Notes: generated by a model from the letters alone, not told the origin. A DNA stretch of 64,000 nucleotides from an uncultured Bacillota bacterium (GCA_946495675.1 CAMMDQ010000001.1:1-64000), one strand, 5' to 3'. Counted from the stretch's first letter, positions 43,579-52,717 are shown. Numbers and translations are program-made.

Positions 43579-43600
43579 AGATTGCCTTCCGGCTATCTAT
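43579..43600. promoter_or_regulatory. imperfect palindrome at the spoVG transcription start
   Basis: TAGATTGCC, TTCC, GGCTATCTA: eight of nine arm positions pair. On the minus strand it follows directly after TTGCAA (43629-43624), a 16-bp spacer and TATTAT (43607-43602), so it would span the start of the spoVG transcript. It could be an operator or a leader hairpin. Confidence 0.5.
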
Positions 43601-43693
43601 ATAATACTATTTTTTTAAAAAAGTTGCAAATGTTTAAGCAGTATTTAATAAAATTTCTTTCAACATATCTAAAGCTTTTTCATAAACAATATT

Positions 43694-44422
43694 ATGTTTT
43701 ATCACTATGGCGAAGTCAAAATCTATTATGCATTCAAAAATCGGAATTCTTCTAATCCCATCATTTTGTTGCATGGTTGGGGAGTAGACAGCCAAATTTT
43801 TAAACCAATTTGGGAAGCTTTTCCAGAAAGGTCTTTTTTATGTGTAGATTTTCCACCTTTTGGGAAGAGTCAAAAAAAGATTGAAAATTTCAACATATAT
43901 ACATATGTTGCTTTGCTCATGAGTTTATGTGAGCATTTGAACATTGAAAAATGTGATATCCTTGCCCATTCTTTTGGTGGCCGAGTTGCAAGTATTCTTG
44001 CCTCAATCAAATGTTCACTTGTTCGCTCATGCATATTTGTTGGTAGCGCTGGTTTGAAACCAAGACGAAATTTGAAATATTATTACAATATTTATAAATA
44101 CAAAATTTTAAAAAAACTTGGCAAAAGCACTTTGAATTTGGGCTCGAAAGATTATCAACTTTTGGATGAAAATATGAAAAAAACTTTTAACAGTATTGTA
44201 AATGAAAACCTAGCCCCCTATTATCAAAGTGTGAAATGCAAAACCTTGATTGTTTGGGGTGAAAAAGATAAAGAAACACCACTCTATATGGCAAAAAAAT
44301 TGCATAAATATATCAAAAATTCAAGATTGGAGATCATTAAAGACGCTGGACATTTTTGTTTTTTAACAAACACACTTTCATTTAATAAAATTGTTGGAAA
44401 ATTTTGGGAGGAAATTCAATGA
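43694..44422 (+). CDS. alpha/beta hydrolase
   Basis: The 242-residue protein is an alpha/beta-hydrolase. The oxyanion-hole motif is LLHGWG (about 25-30), the nucleophile elbow is AHSFGG, the acid lies in WGEKDKETP, and the catalytic histidine is in AGHFCF near the end. The substrate cannot be told. It overlaps murF by four bases (ATGA), so it heads the cell-wall operon and may be co-translated with murF. No ribosome binding site is visible before its ATG, and I found no convincing promoter. Confidence 0.85.
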   Translation: MFYHYGEVKIYYAFKNRNSSNPIILLHGWGVDSQIFKPIWEAFPERSFLCVDFPPFGKSQKKIENFNIYTYVALLMSLCEHLNIEKCDILAHSFGGRVASILASIKCSLVRSCIFVGSAGLKPRRNLKYYYNIYKYKILKKLGKSTLNLGSKDYQLLDENMKKTFNSIVNENLAPYYQSVKCKTLIVWGEKDKETPLYMAKKLHKYIKNSRLEIIKDAGHFCFLTNTLSFNKIVGKFWEEIQ

Positions 44423-45837
44423 CTGCTCTTATTTTCACATGTGCACTTAGTTTGCTGTTCTTCTTTTGGTCGCTAATATTTTTTAAGACTTATCAACTTT
44501 CGCAATATCAAATAGGCAAATTCTTGGATGATATTCTAGCCTTTCGTTTTGCTTTTGGAGACAAAAATAAAGTTGTTTGGACAAAAAGGCTGGTAAGATT
44601 TTCTATTTTATATTTCTTGGTAAGTTTTGGACTGTTTTTTGTTGTAACCTATTTTATTTATCACATAGCTTTGATTGTTTTAAATGTTATTGTCGTTTTT
44701 CTGCTGGCTCCTATTTTGATGTCAGTTGTTCATTATATCATATTACCACTTGAAATGTTGATAAAGAAAATATATATTTTGCGAGCTAGAGCAAAGCTCA
44801 ATAAAAAAAACATAATAAAAATTGGTATTACTGGGAGCTTTGGCAAAACATCTACAAAAAATATTTTGACAAGCATTTTGGAAAAACAATACAAGGTATG
44901 CTCCACCCCGCTTAATTACAATACTGAAATGGGTATTACAAAAACAGTGCTGGGCAATTTGGATGATCACGACATTTTCATTGCAGAAATGGGGGCGAGA
45001 AAAAGATTTGATATAGCAAAAGTTGTCTCTATAGTTCGTCCCAACATAGCAATTTTGACTTCAATCGGAAGAGCGCATCTGCAGAGCTTTAAAACGCTGT
45101 CTGAAATTGAAAAAACAAAATATGAATTATGCGAAAACCTGTCAAAAGATGGAAAAGCGATTTTTAATGGCGATAGCAAAAGCACATTGAAGCTTTACAG
45201 AAAGTTCGTAGGAAATAAATTTTTGACAAACACAGAAAAAGCATTCGCATATGCAAAAAATGTGCAATGCAGCCATGATGGCAGCAAATTTGATCTTGTC
45301 TTAGACGGCAAAGAGTTTAAGACATCAACAAGGCTGCTTGGCAAGTGCAATATTGACAATATCGTTACAGCCGCTGCTTGTGCATATATTTTGGATGTGC
45401 CTGCCAAAGATATTGTAGATGCAATAAAAATGCTTGAGCCCACTCCTCACCGACTTGAGATATTAAGCAAAACACCTATTGTGATTGATGATTCATACAA
45501 TAGCAATGAAGTTGGGTTTTCTCAAGCGCTTGAAGTGCTTTCCAAATTTTCTGGCAAAAAAATTGTGGTAACTCCGGGCATTGTTGAACTCGGCAAAGAG
45601 CAAAAATCTGTCAATTTTAAAATTGGTTGTCAGATTGCCGATGTTGCAGATTTTATTGTTATTATGAACGAAATAAACAAAAACGATATATATTCAGGTG
45701 CAATTTCGCACAATTTTAATTCTAAAAACATCTTTTTTGCAAATACAAGAAAAAAACAGGAAGAGATTTTAAAACTTCTGGTAAACGAAAAGTCTGTTGT
45801 TCTTTTTGAAAACGATCTTCCAGACAATTATAAATAA
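44419..45837 (+). CDS. murF: membrane-anchored MurF-type ligase
   Basis: The ATG at 44419 overlaps the hydrolase stop and has a GGGAGG ribosome binding site. The 472-residue protein has an unusual N-terminus of about 120 residues with three or four hydrophobic segments (roughly 3-22, 58-82, 88-110). The Mur ligase central domain follows: the ATP loop GITGSFGKTSTKN, AEMGARKRFDIA and LTSIGRAHLQSF. The C-terminal domain carries the MurF-like DDSYNSNEVGF and PGIVELG. MurF adds D-Ala-D-Ala to UDP-MurNAc-tripeptide. The usual N-terminal UDP-substrate domain is not recognisable and is replaced by membrane segments. ddl, which makes D-Ala-D-Ala, follows directly, which supports the assignment. Confidence 0.85.
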   Translation: MTALIFTCALSLLFFFWSLIFFKTYQLSQYQIGKFLDDILAFRFAFGDKNKVVWTKRLVRFSILYFLVSFGLFFVVTYFIYHIALIVLNVIVVFLLAPILMSVVHYIILPLEMLIKKIYILRARAKLNKKNIIKIGITGSFGKTSTKNILTSILEKQYKVCSTPLNYNTEMGITKTVLGNLDDHDIFIAEMGARKRFDIAKVVSIVRPNIAILTSIGRAHLQSFKTLSEIEKTKYELCENLSKDGKAIFNGDSKSTLKLYRKFVGNKFLTNTEKAFAYAKNVQCSHDGSKFDLVLDGKEFKTSTRLLGKCNIDNIVTAAACAYILDVPAKDIVDAIKMLEPTPHRLEILSKTPIVIDDSYNSNEVGFSQALEVLSKFSGKKIVVTPGIVELGKEQKSVNFKIGCQIADVADFIVIMNEINKNDIYSGAISHNFNSKNIFFANTRKKQEEILKLLVNEKSVVLFENDLPDNYK

Positions 45838-45847
45838 AGGAGAATTT

Positions 45848-46972
45848 ATGAAAACTGTTGCAGTGATTTTTGGTGGCAAAAGTGTTGAACACGACATTTC
45901 TGTTATCACAGCCATGCAGGCAATGGCAAGATTTCCAAAAGGATATCAAATGCTTCCTATTTATATAACCAGTCAAGGCAATTTTGTGGTGGCTGATAAT
46001 TTGAATGATGCAAAAATTTATTTAAATTTTGCAAAAAATGTCAAAAATTGCATGAATGTTTCAATAGATTTTGAAAATCATGGCATTTTTGTTTGGAAGA
46101 AAAATAAAATAAAAAAACGAATAAAAGTTGATTGCGCACTTCTATGCAATCACGGACACGGCGGCGAAGATGGCTCTTTGCAAGGGATGCTTGATCTTGC
46201 TGGCATACCCTACACCTCGTCAACGCTTTCAAGTTCTGTTTTGACAATGGATAAAAGTTTAACAAAGATAATGCTTGGCAATTTTCATATCAAAACTTTG
46301 CCATATGTGCAATTTGACAGATGCGAGTATGACCAAAACAAACTTAAAATTTTGCAAACAATAAAGAAAAAGCTTGCCTTTCCTTGCATTATAAAACCGG
46401 CAAATTTGGGCAGTAGTGTTGGAATCAGCATATGTGAATGTGAAGCAAAACTTGAAAAACAAATCGAAGAAGCATTTGTCTTTGATGAGCGAATTTTGGT
46501 GGAACGATATTTGTCAAATGCTGAAGAGTATAGTTGTGCATGTGTCAAAATAAATGACAAAATTTTGCCTAGCAAGGTAAACAAAGTCAAAAAAAGCAAA
46601 ATCTATACTTTTGAAGAGAAATATATCAAGGAAAGAGAAATAGGCAAATGCGAAATTCCAAAATCTTTGAATGAGCAGATCAAAAAACTTGCCGTTAAAG
46701 CATACAAAGCTTTAAGATGCGATGGCGTAACGCGAGTGGACTTTTTGCTAGATGGGAAAAAGAAAATTCTCTATGTCAATGAAATCAACTCGATTCCAGG
46801 TTCGCTTTCTTTCAACATGTTTGACAACTCCTTTGAAGACCTTTTGTCTGTGCTGATTGAAGAGGGAATTGAAAAGGCTGGCAAATCAAAAAACATGGTT
46901 TATCAATTTAGCAGCAGCGCTATCGAAAAATATATTTCGTTAAGTTGTAAGAGAGGGTTGAAAGCAAAATAA
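45848..46972 (+). CDS. ddl: D-alanine--D-alanine ligase
   Basis: The ATG at 45848, ten bases after murF with an AAAGGAG ribosome binding site, gives 374 residues. Motifs in order: VIFGGKSVEHDISVITA, LCNHGHGGEDGSLQGMLDL, IKPANLGSSVGIS (ATP-grasp loop), and VDFLLDGKKKILYVNEINSIPGS with the metal-binding Glu and Asn. The enzyme joins two D-alanines for MurF upstream. The length is at the long end for Ddl. The last 30 residues extend beyond the core. Confidence 0.95.
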   Translation: MKTVAVIFGGKSVEHDISVITAMQAMARFPKGYQMLPIYITSQGNFVVADNLNDAKIYLNFAKNVKNCMNVSIDFENHGIFVWKKNKIKKRIKVDCALLCNHGHGGEDGSLQGMLDLAGIPYTSSTLSSSVLTMDKSLTKIMLGNFHIKTLPYVQFDRCEYDQNKLKILQTIKKKLAFPCIIKPANLGSSVGISICECEAKLEKQIEEAFVFDERILVERYLSNAEEYSCACVKINDKILPSKVNKVKKSKIYTFEEKYIKEREIGKCEIPKSLNEQIKKLAVKAYKALRCDGVTRVDFLLDGKKKILYVNEINSIPGSLSFNMFDNSFEDLLSVLIEEGIEKAGKSKNMVYQFSSSAIEKYISLSCKRGLKAK

Positions 46973-46975
46973 TTT

Positions 46976-46982
46976 TGTCGAA
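46976..46982 (+). promoter_or_regulatory. exact Spo0A-box heptamer before murE
   Basis: TGTCGAA lies in the 79-bp gap between ddl and murE. No strong promoter accompanies it (TTGCGA 46995-47000 with TTTTAT at 47019 is weak), so function is uncertain. Confidence 0.3.
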
Positions 46983-47051
46983 CTTTGCCTTCTTTTGCGA
47001 AAGAGAGAACAGACAAGATTTTATGGTGTATTATCTTCAAGGAGGCAATTT

Positions 47052-48545
47052 ATGTTATTAAAAGAATTGATAGCTGTCAAACATATAAAAAAAGGCGGGG
47101 AATTTCTTGATAAAGAGGTCTATGATATATCGATTGACAGCAGAAAGACAAAACCCGGCGATATTTTTTTTGCCATGAAAGGTTGGAAGCAAAACGGAAA
47201 TGATTATGTTTTAGCCGCCTTAAAAAATGGCGCGGAAATTGTGGTCAGCGAGCAAGACTTGCCCTTTGACAATGTGGTGATAGTTGACAATGTCAGAGCG
47301 GCTTACGCAAAGGCTTGTAAAAATTTTTTTGAATCGGCATGTGACAGACTAAAACTTATTGGCATTACAGGAACCAACGGGAAAACCACAACAACCAATA
47401 TTGTAGCAAGCATTTTGAAAGCAGCCGGCAAAAAGGTGGGGGTTATTGGCACTCTTGGTGCTGAGTATAATCAGACTCATGTGGAAACGGGCATGACCAC
47501 ACCAGATCCTTATATGTTACATAAGCTTTTCAAATCTATGTTCAGTCAGGGAATAGAATATGCAATTATGGAAGTTTCGGCACATGCTCTTGCCTTAGAC
47601 AAACTTGAAGGAATTAAGTTTGAAATTGGAGTGTTGACCAACATAACAGAAGACCATCTTGATTATTTTGAAAATATGGAAAATTATGCAAAGGCAAAGA
47701 TGAGCTTTTTCAGACCTGAAAAAGTCAAGCTTGCAATTGTTTTTGGAGAAGATGATTATGGCAAAAATTTAATCATTAATCCAAAAGTTCCAACCATTTG
47801 CTATGGTAAAAAATTTGGATTCGATGTGAGCGGGCGGGGCATCAAAACCGATTTTGGAGGAAGTGAATTTGTTTGCGATTACTTGGGGCAACAATTTAAA
47901 ATCAAAAGTCATCTTGTGGGGCAATATAATGTTGAAAATTTGCTTGGAGCGATAGCCGTGACTCGCTCACTTGGCATAAGTGAAGAAAATGTTTCAAAAG
48001 GTATTGCCAATCTTCTGCCAGTTGAAGGTCGTTTCAACATATTAAATTTTAAAAACAAAAACATTGTTATCGATTATGCCCATACTCCAGACGGGCTTGA
48101 AAAAGTGCTTAAAACAGCACGCTCGCTTTCTGGCAATAAGCTTGTTTGCATTTTCGGTTGTGGAGGTAATCGCGACAAACAAAAAAGACCAATTATGGGA
48201 AAGATTGCATCTTCTTTAGCTGATGACGTTATCATTACTAGTGATAACCCACGCTTTGAAGAACCGCAAGAAATTATAAAACAGATTGAAAATGGCTGCG
48301 TCAAACCATGTCTTACCATTTGTGAAAGACAACAAGCGATTGAGTATGCACTAAAAAAATATAAAAATAAAACAACAATTGTGATAGCAGGCAAAGGGGC
48401 GGAGCAATATCAAGAAATCAAGGGAGTGCAGTATCCATACAGCGATTTTGAAGTTGTTTACAATTTTTGCAAACAGTTGAAAAAACCCTTAAAAAAAGAC
48501 AAGACCTATCCTTTTGATGATGCAGATGAACGATTTTACGACTAA
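47052..48545 (+). CDS. murE: UDP-MurNAc-tripeptide synthetase (meso-DAP adding)
   Basis: The ATG at 47052 has an AAGGAGG ribosome binding site and gives 497 residues; the frame upstream has no start signal. The UDP-binding N-terminal domain shows DISIDSRKTKPGDIFFAM. The ATP loop is GITGTNGKTTT, followed by MEVSAHALALDKL with the substrate-binding serine and LTNITEDHLDYFENM. The C-terminal domain holds DYAHTPDGLEKVL, GCGGNRDKQKRPIMG and SDNPRFEEP. The DNPR motif is the mark of enzymes that add meso-diaminopimelate rather than lysine, so the peptidoglycan is probably DAP-type. Confidence 0.96.
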   Translation: MLLKELIAVKHIKKGGEFLDKEVYDISIDSRKTKPGDIFFAMKGWKQNGNDYVLAALKNGAEIVVSEQDLPFDNVVIVDNVRAAYAKACKNFFESACDRLKLIGITGTNGKTTTTNIVASILKAAGKKVGVIGTLGAEYNQTHVETGMTTPDPYMLHKLFKSMFSQGIEYAIMEVSAHALALDKLEGIKFEIGVLTNITEDHLDYFENMENYAKAKMSFFRPEKVKLAIVFGEDDYGKNLIINPKVPTICYGKKFGFDVSGRGIKTDFGGSEFVCDYLGQQFKIKSHLVGQYNVENLLGAIAVTRSLGISEENVSKGIANLLPVEGRFNILNFKNKNIVIDYAHTPDGLEKVLKTARSLSGNKLVCIFGCGGNRDKQKRPIMGKIASSLADDVIITSDNPRFEEPQEIIKQIENGCVKPCLTICERQQAIEYALKKYKNKTTIVIAGKGAEQYQEIKGVQYPYSDFEVVYNFCKQLKKPLKKDKTYPFDDADERFYD

Positions 48546-48583
48546 ATAATTTTTTTTGCCATACAATATTTCAGGGGGATATT

Positions 48584-49543
48584 ATGCTGAAATATTATAT
48601 GGCATTTTTGCTTGCTTTGGTTTTGGGAACAATTCTGGCTTTTCCTGTGCTTAAGCTCTGCAAAAAATTTCATCTTTCTCAAACAATTTTGCATTATGTG
48701 GACAAGCATTCTGGCAAAAGCGGAACGCCGACAATGGGCGGGCTTATATTTATCTTCGCCATAATTCTTTCAAGCATCTTTTTTTTGCAAGGACAAATTG
48801 GAGGAGCTGTTATTGCACTTGCCACCATGCTGGGCTATGGATTGCTTGGTTTTCTTGACGATTTTATCAAGGTTAAATTTCATAAAAACGAGGGATTAAA
48901 ACCCTATCAAAAGATTATTGGACAGGTTGGCATTTCACTTATCATTGCTATGTATGTTTACTTTAACAAAGGTGGCAAACTTGAATTTTTTGGACTTAAT
49001 ATTGACATAGGTGCTTTTGTTATTCCTTTTATTGTATTCTTTTTTGTTGCGGTTACAAATTCCGTCAACTTGATTGATGGGCTTGACGGACTTGCAGGTG
49101 GTGTTAATGCAGTTTATTTTCTGTTTTTTGGGCTTATTTTAGCACTGCTTGGTCAAACGCAATTCGCACTGATTTCCTTTGCCGCAGTGGGAGCGCTCTT
49201 GGCATTTTTGATTGTCAACTGTTTTCCAGCGAAAATTTTTATGGGAGACACAGGTTCTCTTGCTCTTGGCGGGCTTATGGCGGCAGTGACTGCCTTGACT
49301 GGAACCGAACTTTTGATGCCAATTCTTGGTTTTATGTTTGTCATTACCGCTCTTTCAGATATTTTGCAGGTTTTACATTACAAGAGAACGCACAAACGAA
49401 TATTTTTGATGGCTCCGCTTCATCATCATTTTGAAAAAAAAGGTGTGCATGAAAATCGAATTGTTTTAGTATATATATTAATAACATTAGTGCTAGGCGT
49501 TTGCTTGCTTGCGATTTATATGGCACTGAAAGGGTTTATTTGA
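48584..49543 (+). CDS. mraY: phospho-N-acetylmuramoyl-pentapeptide transferase
   Basis: The 319-residue, multi-pass membrane protein has the MraY signatures: TMGGLIF near the start, LDDFIKVKFHKNEGLKPYQK (polyprenyl-phosphate and Mg binding), NLIDGLDGLAGG, FMGDTGSLALGG and APLHHHFEKKG with the histidine cluster. It transfers phospho-MurNAc-pentapeptide to undecaprenyl phosphate to make lipid I. The ribosome binding site is AGGGGGA. murD follows after 13 bp. Confidence 0.97.
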   Translation: MLKYYMAFLLALVLGTILAFPVLKLCKKFHLSQTILHYVDKHSGKSGTPTMGGLIFIFAIILSSIFFLQGQIGGAVIALATMLGYGLLGFLDDFIKVKFHKNEGLKPYQKIIGQVGISLIIAMYVYFNKGGKLEFFGLNIDIGAFVIPFIVFFFVAVTNSVNLIDGLDGLAGGVNAVYFLFFGLILALLGQTQFALISFAAVGALLAFLIVNCFPAKIFMGDTGSLALGGLMAAVTALTGTELLMPILGFMFVITALSDILQVLHYKRTHKRIFLMAPLHHHFEKKGVHENRIVLVYILITLVLGVCLLAIYMALKGFI

Positions 49544-49556
49544 TAGGAGCGGATTC

Positions 49557-50864
49557 ATGAAATTTAAAGGGAAGAAAATTCTTGTTTATGGCATGGGCTC
49601 AAGCGGTCAAGCAGCCTGCAAATTGTTGCACGAGAAGGGCGCTTGTGTGAGTATATATGACGACGAGAACAAATTTTCTTCCTTTTATTCTTTTGAAAAA
49701 AATCCAACAGTCAAAAAGTATGATCTGGTTGTGGTCAGCCCTGGGATAAAGGTCCATGGCAACAATTTGATTTCATTTTTTTTGTCAAACAGGGTCCCAG
49801 TTATAAGCGAGCTTGATTTGGGGTTTTTGTTTTGCAAAGGGAAAATTATAGGTATAACTGGAACAAACGGAAAGACGACAGTAACCTCGCTGGTTGGTGA
49901 AATTTTTAAAAAAGCAGGCAAAAAGACTTTTGTTTGCGGCAATATTGGTCTGCCATTGACGGCGGTAAGTTTGCAGACTGACAGTCAAAGTTTTATTGTG
50001 TGCGAAGTGAGCAATTTTCAACTTGAACTTTCAAAATACTTTTGTGCAGACCTTGCTTGTATTTTAAATTTGGTGCCTGATCACATAGATAGGCATGGCA
50101 GCTATGAAGAGTATGTGCGTGTCAAGAAGAAGATACTTGCAAAACCCAAAAAGCAAAAGATTGTTTTAAATTATGACGATGAAAATTCACGAAATGTGAT
50201 TTTAAGCAAAAAAGTGATGTATTTTTCAAAAAAAATGCTTAATAAAGGTGTTTTTATCAAAAATGGAGCGATTTACTTTAACAAAACAAAGATAATTTCC
50301 TGCAATGACATTCCTCTTTTTGGCGAAAAAAATCTTGAAAATGTGCTCGGAGCTGTTGCAATTTGCTGCAAATTCAAAATTAAGCCGGCGGCAATCAAAA
50401 AAGCGATAATGCAATTCAAGGCTCCGCCTCATCGCATGGAATATCTTGGTCAAGTTGGCGAGGCTGATGTGTTTGATGACTCAAAAGCCACAAATATTTC
50501 TGCTTGCAAAGCAGCGGTTGAATCTCTTGGCGAGAAAAGAATTGTTTTGCTTATTGGCGGGCAAAACAAAGATTTCAAGTTTGACGAAATTTTTTCAGCC
50601 GGTTATGATCTTGAGCAGGTGCTTTGTTTTGGTCAGTGTGGGCAACAGGTTTTTGATTGTGCTTCAAGCTACGGCTACCACCCAAAGCTTTTTCCGAGCA
50701 TGAAAGGGGCAGCATACTTTGCCAAAGAGCATGCTCAGCCTGGACAAAAAATCTTGCTGGCTCCAGCTTGTGCAAGTTTTGACGAATTTTGCTCTTATGC
50801 AGTCAGAGGAGAGGTTTTTAAAGAAATTATGCTGGGGGTTTATGATAAAATCGAAATGCAATAG
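49557..50864 (+). CDS. murD: UDP-MurNAc-L-alanine--D-glutamate ligase
   Basis: The 435-residue protein has the MurD layout. It comprises an N-terminal nucleotide-fold domain (ILVYGMGSSGQAA, VVVSPGIK), the ATP loop GITGTNGKTTV, CEVSNFQLE, LNLVPDHIDRHGSYEEYV, then PPHRMEYLG, DDSKATN and LIGGQNKDFKFDE in the C-terminal domain. The last 23 bases overlap the start of ftsW, so the two are coupled. The ribosome binding site is TAGGAGCGG. Confidence 0.96.
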   Translation: MKFKGKKILVYGMGSSGQAACKLLHEKGACVSIYDDENKFSSFYSFEKNPTVKKYDLVVVSPGIKVHGNNLISFFLSNRVPVISELDLGFLFCKGKIIGITGTNGKTTVTSLVGEIFKKAGKKTFVCGNIGLPLTAVSLQTDSQSFIVCEVSNFQLELSKYFCADLACILNLVPDHIDRHGSYEEYVRVKKKILAKPKKQKIVLNYDDENSRNVILSKKVMYFSKKMLNKGVFIKNGAIYFNKTKIISCNDIPLFGEKNLENVLGAVAICCKFKIKPAAIKKAIMQFKAPPHRMEYLGQVGEADVFDDSKATNISACKAAVESLGEKRIVLLIGGQNKDFKFDEIFSAGYDLEQVLCFGQCGQQVFDCASSYGYHPKLFPSMKGAAYFAKEHAQPGQKILLAPACASFDEFCSYAVRGEVFKEIMLGVYDKIEMQ

Positions 50865-52002
50865 AAAAATTTTGTTGATTGTTATGCTTGTTTTGGCACT
50901 TGCAAGTTTTGGGTGCCTTATGGTTTATAGTGCCAGCTTTTACAGCGCAGAATACCATTATGGCAACAAATATTTCTTTCTGTTTAAACAAATTATGGGG
51001 GTGGTGCTGGGCATTGTTATAATGGTGGCGCTCAGCTATGTTGATTATCATATATACAAAAAATATAAATTATGGATTGTTGTTGGTGCTGTCGTGCTTT
51101 TGGTTTTGGTGTTTGTGCCCGGACTTGGCATGGAAAGCTATGGCGCAAAGCGATGGATTTCAATTCTTGGATTTTCAATTCAACCATCTGAAATCGCAAA
51201 GTTTGCACTTGTGATTTTTATTGCGGGCTATATGTCAGAAAATCACGACAAAGTCAAAACATTTAAAGGGCTTTTGCCAGTGCTTGGTGTGGGTGGTATC
51301 ATCTGCCTTTTGACCATGCTTGAGCCCAGCATGAGCGTGACAATGTGTCTTGCTTTTGTAACGCTTTTTATGCTTATCATTGGCGGTATGAGTAAAAAAC
51401 ACACGCTTATGTTTTCGCTGCCAGCAGCGGCTGTGGTGCCACTTCTTGTGGTGCTTGAACCTTATCGTTTGCGCAGACTTATGGCTTTTATTGATCCTTG
51501 GGCGTCGCCACAAGGGGAAGGTTTTCAGCTTATTCAGTCGCTCTATAGCCTTGGCAGTGGCGGGTTGTTTGGTGTGGGGCTTTTCAACTCCAGGCAAAAA
51601 TATCTTTTCTTGCCATTTGCTGAGTCTGACTTTATTTTGTCAATCATTGGCGAAGAAATTGGCTTTGTGGGTGTTTGCGCTTTGATGTTTGTTTTTTATC
51701 TTCTTATTTTCAATTTGATCAAAATTGCTCTCAATGCAAAAGATCGCTTTGGTGCAATGCTTGTCAGTGGTGTGGCTTTCATAATAGGCGTGCAAACACT
51801 ATTAAATATTGCGGTGGTTACCGGCTCAATTCCGCCAACAGGCTTGCCGCTGCCATTTATTTCAAGCGGCGGCACATCGGTAACAGTTTTTATGGCAGGC
51901 ATTGGCATATGTTTGAATGTGCTCAGGCAAAGCCAAGGGCAAGACTATAAAGTGATAAGATTGCCAAAACGGCAAAAAGTTAAGATGAAAAAAGAAATGT
52001 GA
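50842..52002 (+). CDS. ftsW: FtsW-type lipid II polymerase (SEDS family)
   Basis: The ATG at 50842 lies inside the end of murD, with GGGGG upstream, and gives 386 residues with about ten membrane helices. SEDS signatures: MVYSASF after the first helix, GAKRWISILGFSIQPSEIAKFA, the conserved DPW region IDPWASPQGEGFQ, ESDFILSIIGEEIGF, and PPTGLPLPFISSGGTS at the C-terminus. FtsW polymerises septal glycan together with a class B PBP. RodA and SpoVE are close relatives; the position in a division cluster favours FtsW (or SpoVE, which occupies the same place in B. subtilis). Confidence 0.93.
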   Translation: MIKSKCNRKILLIVMLVLALASFGCLMVYSASFYSAEYHYGNKYFFLFKQIMGVVLGIVIMVALSYVDYHIYKKYKLWIVVGAVVLLVLVFVPGLGMESYGAKRWISILGFSIQPSEIAKFALVIFIAGYMSENHDKVKTFKGLLPVLGVGGIICLLTMLEPSMSVTMCLAFVTLFMLIIGGMSKKHTLMFSLPAAAVVPLLVVLEPYRLRRLMAFIDPWASPQGEGFQLIQSLYSLGSGGLFGVGLFNSRQKYLFLPFAESDFILSIIGEEIGFVGVCALMFVFYLLIFNLIKIALNAKDRFGAMLVSGVAFIIGVQTLLNIAVVTGSIPPTGLPLPFISSGGTSVTVFMAGIGICLNVLRQSQGQDYKVIRLPKRQKVKMKKEM

Positions 52003-52031
52003 TTGACAAGTCTTTTGCGGTATGATAAAAT
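52003..52031 (+). promoter_or_regulatory. sigma-A promoter after ftsW
   Basis: TTGACA (52003-52008), 17 bp and TAAAAT (52026-52031). It starts right after the ftsW stop and drives the 52050 gene, so a new transcription unit begins here. Confidence 0.75.
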
Positions 52032-52049
52032 GCTGCTCAAGGAGACATT

Positions 52050-52607
52050 ATGACGGGAAGGCTGATTAAAGACGAGATTGAAAGACTTGGGCGGCTTTAT
52101 GAAAACAAAAGAATTGTGAAAGAAAAGTATGACTTTACAATCAGCAGATTGAAGGCTCTTGAAAGTTTGTGCTTGCAAAACAACAAAGTGCCAACGGTTG
52201 AAAATGGCTTTGTTTTGCTTTTGCAGGGCGGAAACGGCTTAAGACGGGCGATGGCACAGCAAAAAAGAGTGTGCGGCAAACTTGTTGAAAAGTTTGATGA
52301 CTTTGAAGCTTTAAGAGAAGATGTCGTCTCTTATGCAAAAAGATATAACTATAACCAGCTGAAAGAAAATCTTTATCAAGCGATAGTCTTTTGCAGAAAA
52401 CACATATTCAGACAGAAAAAGGTGTTTTATTTCCCCAAAATTGTGCTGATGGACACAAAGATTATCGAGAAAGCATTTTGTGGGAGCGAGCTGGAAAGCA
52501 AACAGGTTGTGCAAAAACTTTTTGAAATCATGCACGTCGGCATGAAAAGGTCGGCGGTGGCAAGAAAAAAGCTTGAGACAGAAGATATTGGGCAGGAAAA
52601 AGCTTAA
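52050..52607 (+). CDS. unknown protein in the division cluster, 185 aa
   Basis: The 185-residue protein is soluble, strongly basic and mostly helical, with charged heptad-like stretches at the N-terminus (ETERLGRLYENKR-like region at about 8-35) and C-terminus. It has no signal peptide, membrane helix or known motif. It has a clean AAGGAG ribosome binding site. It occupies the place where murG or murC usually follow ftsW, but shows neither the GxGGH glycosyltransferase signature nor the Mur-ligase P-loop. A role in wall synthesis or division is inferred from position only. Confidence 0.75.
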   Translation: MTGRLIKDEIERLGRLYENKRIVKEKYDFTISRLKALESLCLQNNKVPTVENGFVLLLQGGNGLRRAMAQQKRVCGKLVEKFDDFEALREDVVSYAKRYNYNQLKENLYQAIVFCRKHIFRQKKVFYFPKIVLMDTKIIEKAFCGSELESKQVVQKLFEIMHVGMKRSAVARKKLETEDIGQEKA

Positions 52608-52650
52608 TCAGTTTTTTGCTGCTTTTTTTAAAAAAATTTGAAAAATTCTA

Positions 52651-52679
52651 TTGAAAATACCATATTTTTGTGATAGAAT
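52651..52679 (+). promoter_or_regulatory. sigma-A promoter of the first lipoprotein
   Basis: TTGAAA (52651-52656), 17 bp and TAGAAT (52674-52679), followed by AGAAGGTGG and the ATG at 52718. Confidence 0.7.
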
Positions 52680-52717
52680 ATATATGAAAATAAGAAGAGA
52701 AGAAGAGAAGGTGGTTT

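Noticed and set aside
52608..52640. Hairpin after the 185-aa gene (AAAAAGC with GCTTTTT)
   Set aside because: Only seven pairs, mostly A-T, around a long loop; too weak to call as a terminator.
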